Positions 30,829-34,562 of a stretch of DNA of 34,562 nucleotides are shown here, one piece after another. A model generated the notes under the pieces. It did no database searches. It was not told where the DNA came from and worked only from the letters and a program-made list of their open reading frames with translations. How positions within the stretch are numbered: position 1 is the stretch's first letter; every line of letters begins with the position of its first letter. The stretch is from Lachnospiraceae bacterium UBA6998. GTDB lineage: Bacteria; Bacillota; Clostridia; Lachnospirales; Lachnospiraceae. The position numbers and the translations under genes were made by a program. The stretch is from NCBI GenBank assembly GCA_002448395.1, contig DJXS01000100.1, positions 1-34,562 on the forward strand, given 5' to 3'.

Positions 30829-31327
30829 GGGCAAAAAATTTCCATCCATTATGGGGCGTCGTCAAATTGGATGGTGTGGTTAAGGCTTGTTAGGCTTGAA
30901 CGGGCACAAATTTTCCATCCTCTTTGGCGTGTCGTCAAAATTGGATGGTGCTTTATGACTTATCTGGCACAAGCTCTACATCCGATTGCCGTCTCGATTG
31001 AATCCGATGGTGTGAAAAAAGCTTGTTGAGCACAAACTCTACATCCGATTACGTCTTCAGCCATATCCGATGGTATGCATGCTAAGGAAAGCTCAAATTT
31101 ATTACATCCATCTACGCTTTCGATCAAATCCGATGGTATACCTGCCTGAAATGCTCAAATTCTCTACATCCGATCACGCTTTCAGCCATATCCGATGGTA
31201 GATTTTCGAATGAACGCTTTAAAACGCTACATCGACTTTAGGATATCGCCAAATCGGATGGTACGGTTCAAATATCTGGTACAAACACTACATCCATTCT
31301 TGTGTTCGTCAATATCAGATGGATTGA
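30829..31327. repeat. Array of eight approx. 63-bp units with paired CATCC/GATGG boxes
   Basis: Non-coding array filling most of the 732-base gap between the ATPase and the protease. GATGG boxes begin at 30870, 30944, 31006, 31069, 31132, 31194, 31257 and 31318, spaced 74, 62, 63, 63, 62, 63 and 61. Each is preceded by a CATCC box (CATCG in unit 7) 27 bases earlier, 28 in unit 2. Most units also have a GCACAAA-like box before CATCC. Units 1-2 have perfectly complementary CCATCC/GGATGG; units 3-6 share ATCCGATGGT; units 7-8 are divergent. Sequence between boxes varies. Not CRISPR: the repeated part is diverged and holds its own variable centre. I know no family with this structure. Confidence 0.9.
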
Positions 31328-31381
31328 CCGAAAATAAGACTAATTATAGACATTTCAAATGAAAAGCGAGCTCAGAAAAAA

Positions 31382-31390
31382 TGATATAAT
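31382..31390 (+). promoter_or_regulatory. Extended -10 promoter of the protease gene
   Basis: TGATATAAT is a perfect extended -10 (TG-n-TATAAT), 39 bases before the start codon and about 55 bases after the last repeat unit. The -35 region is weak (AAAAGC), so an activator bound upstream, for example on the repeat array, is conceivable. Confidence 0.6.
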
Positions 31391-31429
31391 AAACACATTA
31401 TTTTCAATCATAACCGGAGAGACAAAACC

Positions 31430-34400
31430 ATGAGAAAAACTGTAATTGCTCTGGCAATGTGTGTAACCTTAGCCTTTTCGTCAAAAAGTGCCGCGTTTGC
31501 GGTATTTCAAACAACTACACCCGCTTCCGCAGCTGACGTGCAGAAATCATATGTCGAAGGGGAAGCCCTCGCGATCGTCAAAGGAGATATACAGCTGAAA
31601 GGACCAGGCAAAGTCGAGCGCATTGCGCAGGTCAGCTCATTGGCTCTTCAGGACGTCCTTGAAGAGTGGGATGATAGCGAGGTCTTGACCAAAGAGAGCA
31701 GGCGACAGTTCGAAGAGGATGAGACCTTCGCGATCTGGAGCGTCAGCGACCGCAATCAGACGACAGAAGAGATTCTGCGGGAACTGCGGACTGATCCGGA
31801 CGTGATCGCCGCGGAACCGAATTATATCGCTTATGCCGCGAACGAAGAAGAGGCGGAAGCAGAGCCTGAAGAAGTGACAGAAGCCGCGGAAGCAGAGCCT
31901 GAAGAAGCGGAAACCTCAGATCCTGAAGAGGAAAACACGGAAGAAGATAACTCAGATGCAGACAATACCGACCCCGCCGTGACTAAGGGAGACCTCTCCC
32001 CTATGCAGTGGTCAAACGGCAGCCCGGGTTCGGAAGCGCCCGCGATCTATACCACCCCTCTTTCCCCGACAGCCGGCTACAGTCTGGAGGTGCCCGGCTG
32101 GCAGGAAGGGCGGACGAACCCGAATGCCACGGCTAACGCGGGAGGCACGATCTGCATAATGGATACCGGCGTTGATACGGACCACCCCGATCTGCAAGGC
32201 GTGCTCTACGAGTTTACGCCGGAGCAGCAGGCGAAGTATGGCTGCGGCAAGTACGGCTATAACGCCAGCGGCGACGGCCGGCCGGAGAATGAGCAGAAAG
32301 CGACTGATTCCCACGGCACGCATGTGGCGGGCATTATTGCCGCGAACTGGAACGGTGAAGGAACATCCGGTATTGCCAACGGAGTCAAAATATTCTCCGT
32401 CAATGTTTTTGGCGGAAACGGGACGGAGCAGGATTTGAAATCCGTCGTCAAAGGATTTCAGTTTCTTGTGGATGTGGCGCAGGAAGTCAACCTCAAGGTT
32501 GTCAACTGTTCCTGGGGCACGGCGCAGCCTATATTCATTCTCTCCGTCATGATGGATGAGCTGGGACGCAAGGGCGTCAACACCGTCATTGCTTCAGGAA
32601 ATCGATACTGCGATCTGGATGATGCCATCGACCTGGGCAGTATGACCAACAGTGAATACGTGATCGTCGTGGACGCCGCGTCTATGGATGGAAAAATGAC
32701 TGACTTTTCCTGCTGGGGCCAGAGCACGACGGATGTTTTTGCACCGGGCGGCGGGATCTTCTCCTCCGTGACGCAGATCATCCGGGAGGATCTGATGGGC
32801 GAGGTCTACAGCTATCAGGACAACACGCGCTTTATTCCCGAAGTGACGCCCGAGGAACATCTGCTGTCCGGGATCGAGCGCTTTGATGAAGAAGAGCCGG
32901 GCGTGCGCTTTTTTGACGCAAATCCGGCGCTGAGCGGGGAGGCCAAAGAGATCGGAGAGATCAATACAGCAAACGGCTTCGACGACAAACGGGCAGCGGC
33001 AGTGCACCTTTCTGATCTCAAGAAAGAGGCGCAGCGGGAGCACTCCGGCTTCTCCGCGATTAACGGATATGTATATATGGCAATCCCGGTGCCTTCCGGG
33101 GAAAATGTCGAGTGGATCGGTGTCAAAACAGCGATGAGCGACGGCTTCAAACCCAACGGCGGGATCGATTCGATCACTTGCGAAGGCGCGGACGGCCAGC
33201 CGGTCGAGATCGACTGCCTGTGTTCGGGCGCGTTGAAGAAGGGTTATGAGACAGGTGCCTTCAGCAATATTTATCAGTGTCAGTGGGCACAGCTCAGCTT
33301 CAATGTAAAGGGCTTTATCGATGCGTCGAACGAGCTCCATGAAATGCTTCAGAAGGGCATGGAACAGGAGAAGATAAATAACCTCGGGATTGCCGATTAC
33401 AAGGATCCCGGCGAGATCACAGGCATCTATGAGTGGGAGGACCAGGGACAGACTTATCTGATCGCGCGGATCGGGATCGGTCATGTCGCAAAGGACAGCC
33501 GATCATATGAGAGCACACAGGATACCACTCTCTATTTTGACAACGCGGCAGCTGGCGATGCAGATGCTTATACGGGCTCCTATATGTTCATGTCCGGCAC
33601 ATCGATGGCTGCGCCGGCGGTGACCGGGTGCCTTGGCGTGATCGCGAAGGATGAGCCCGCGAATGCTTCTCTCTCAGAGGAAGAACTCATGGAAGCGGCG
33701 CGCGGGAGAGCGGCAAAACTTCTGGCCGCAGTCGACTATGACGAGGCCCTTTCCGGGCTCTGCAGCACAGGCGGCAGGGTCAACCTGCACGGACAGACAC
33801 AGTTTGACCGCAAGGCACCTTTGATCAGCAGAGCACAGGTGGAGGATCGGGTGCTGGAACTATCGGGGTGGTATTTTGGCCAGGAAGGAACACTGGCAAT
33901 AGACGGCGTAGAAACCGGGACACAGACCTGGCAGGATAACGTGATCACGGCGGACATCCGGACGCTTCCTAACGGATCGCATGTGGCGGCGGTCACAAAT
34001 GCGGACGGCGCAGTGAACCGGGTCGTGTTCAGTACTTCCTCTCAGGACGCGGAGGGACGCATGCTCTTTGAAAGATCCCACAGCGTTCCTGTTCTCTATC
34101 CCGCGTTTATCGCGGACCAAAGCGACCGCATCTACGGACCGATGGCGATAAGCGGTGGAAAGATCTACACGATGACGGAGACGGCCAAGTACAAAATAGC
34201 GCAGGCAATATGGTGCTATGATATCGAGGAGGACAGCTGGGCGCGGCTTTCATTGCCCGAAGGATGCGATCCGCAGTCGATCAAAGACGGAGCCTTCGCT
34301 TCCCTGCGGGACAGACTTTATCTTTATGGCTCTTTCCGCTCTGCGGATGAAGCCGGAGAGAACGAAGACAAAGGATGCCTGTGGCGCTATGAGCCCTACG

Positions 34401-34562
34401 GAGATTTTTGGGAGCGGCTGGAGATCCCAATGCCGAATAATGCAAAAGGCATCTGCGCGCTGGGAGACGAACTCTTTGTGGTGGGCGGCAGTGTTTATAA
34501 CATGCAGCTCGAAGGAGCGCCGGCCGATGAAGAGGGAGTTTACGATACCGGTTTTTATAAGG
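31430..34562 (+). CDS. Secreted S8 (subtilisin-like) serine protease, kelch-like C-terminal part (partial)
   Basis: At least 1044 residues, open to the window edge. ATG 31430 follows CGGAGAGA. Signal peptide (about 1-26), then a propeptide-like domain ending I-L-R-E-L-R-T-D-P-D-V-I-A-A-E-P-N-Y, then a Glu/Asp-rich linker (about 145-185). Catalytic triad: D245 (I-M-D-T-G-V-D), H295 (S-H-G-T-H-V-A-G) and S725 (S-G-T-S-M-A-A-P); oxyanion N391 (S-G-N). In subtilisin the Asn and Ser are 66 residues apart; here 334, so about 270 residues are inserted. After the catalytic part comes a possible IPT/TIG-like domain (from about 795) and kelch-like repeats (I-W-C-Y-D-I-E-E-D-S-W, L-W-R-Y-E-P-Y-G-D-F-W). 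Extracellular; substrate unknown. Any cell-wall anchor would lie beyond the window. Confidence 0.9.
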   Translation, partial: MRKTVIALAMCVTLAFSSKSAAFAVFQTTTPASAADVQKSYVEGEALAIVKGDIQLKGPGKVERIAQVSSLALQDVLEEWDDSEVLTKESRRQFEEDETFAIWSVSDRNQTTEEILRELRTDPDVIAAEPNYIAYAANEEEAEAEPEEVTEAAEAEPEEAETSDPEEENTEEDNSDADNTDPAVTKGDLSPMQWSNGSPGSEAPAIYTTPLSPTAGYSLEVPGWQEGRTNPNATANAGGTICIMDTGVDTDHPDLQGVLYEFTPEQQAKYGCGKYGYNASGDGRPENEQKATDSHGTHVAGIIAANWNGEGTSGIANGVKIFSVNVFGGNGTEQDLKSVVKGFQFLVDVAQEVNLKVVNCSWGTAQPIFILSVMMDELGRKGVNTVIASGNRYCDLDDAIDLGSMTNSEYVIVVDAASMDGKMTDFSCWGQSTTDVFAPGGGIFSSVTQIIREDLMGEVYSYQDNTRFIPEVTPEEHLLSGIERFDEEEPGVRFFDANPALSGEAKEIGEINTANGFDDKRAAAVHLSDLKKEAQREHSGFSAINGYVYMAIPVPSGENVEWIGVKTAMSDGFKPNGGIDSITCEGADGQPVEIDCLCSGALKKGYETGAFSNIYQCQWAQLSFNVKGFIDASNELHEMLQKGMEQEKINNLGIADYKDPGEITGIYEWEDQGQTYLIARIGIGHVAKDSRSYESTQDTTLYFDNAAAGDADAYTGSYMFMSGTSMAAPAVTGCLGVIAKDEPANASLSEEELMEAARGRAAKLLAAVDYDEALSGLCSTGGRVNLHGQTQFDRKAPLISRAQVEDRVLELSGWYFGQEGTLAIDGVETGTQTWQDNVITADIRTLPNGSHVAAVTNADGAVNRVVFSTSSQDAEGRMLFERSHSVPVLYPAFIADQSDRIYGPMAISGGKIYTMTETAKYKIAQAIWCYDIEEDSWARLSLPEGCDPQSIKDGAFASLRDRLYLYGSFRSADEAGENEDKGCLWRYEPYGDFWERLEIPMPNNAKGICALGDELFVVGGSVYNMQLEGAPADEEGVYDTGFYK

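Noticed and set aside
30523..31029. 168-residue plus-strand frame over the ATPase end and first repeats
   Set aside because: It overlaps the ATPase in another frame, crosses a strong terminator and ends in the repeat array; not a credible gene.
30829..31327. Possible CRISPR array
   Set aside because: Repeat units are diverged, each contains two boxes around a variable centre, gaps between units are partly conserved, and no cas gene is in the window.
32594..33484. 296-residue minus-strand open frame
   Set aside because: Antisense to the S8 protease, whose catalytic residues are in the plus frame; no ribosome site.

Overview
The window looks like a chromosomal stretch from an anaerobic Firmicute, most likely Lachnospiraceae or a related gut or rumen Clostridium. 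The clues are strong AGGAGG-type ribosome sites, several GTG/TTG starts, an AgrC/LytTR-type two-component pair, a ZTP riboswitch in front of formate-THF ligase, and plant-polysaccharide GH3 enzymes, one with the permuted domain order known from rumen Clostridia. The assignment is inference from gene content; no rRNA or tRNA marker is present.

Layout. 1-1530: the end of a LytTR response regulator, its GHKL histidine kinase and a clean terminator. 1654-10567: an apparent operon of three GH3 glycosidases built for three places (secreted; membrane-anchored with permuted domains; cytoplasmic), then a small GtrA-like membrane protein and a strong terminator. 10579-20278: ten tightly packed membrane genes forming an Mrp/Mbh-type cation/proton antiporter complex. 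The order is that of the MRP part of archaeal membrane-bound hydrogenase (E-F-G-MbhD-MbhE/B-C-D), but three more NuoL/M/N-like pumps follow and there is no hydrogenase or NADH module. 20337-22148: a Na/Pi cotransporter with a PhoU-like tail, possibly using the sodium gradient made next door. 22145-24286: promoter, ZTP riboswitch with a visible intrinsic terminator, fhs and its terminator. 24417-26575: an amidohydrolase and a cysteine-cluster (YkgJ) protein, convergent with a membrane-anchored Ig-like repeat protein (26578-27762, the only clear minus-strand gene). 27896-30777: a metal-resistance unit with ArsR/SmtB repressor, its TGAA-N6-TTCA operator, a free-standing HMA metal-binding domain and a P1B-2 (Zn/Cd/Pb) ATPase lacking that domain. 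30829-31327: an unusual non-coding array of eight units of about 63 bp. 31430 to the end: a secreted subtilisin-like protease with a large insert in its catalytic domain and a kelch-like C-terminal part, cut by the window edge.

Most worth a second look: the eight-unit array with its fixed 27-nt internal spacing, the four-pump Mrp/Mbh-like complex without a redox partner, and the nested dyad element downstream of fhs. The rest is largely recognisable biology with local oddities: an insertion in the amidohydrolase, a lysine-to-asparagine change in one antiporter subunit, and a free-standing HMA domain.
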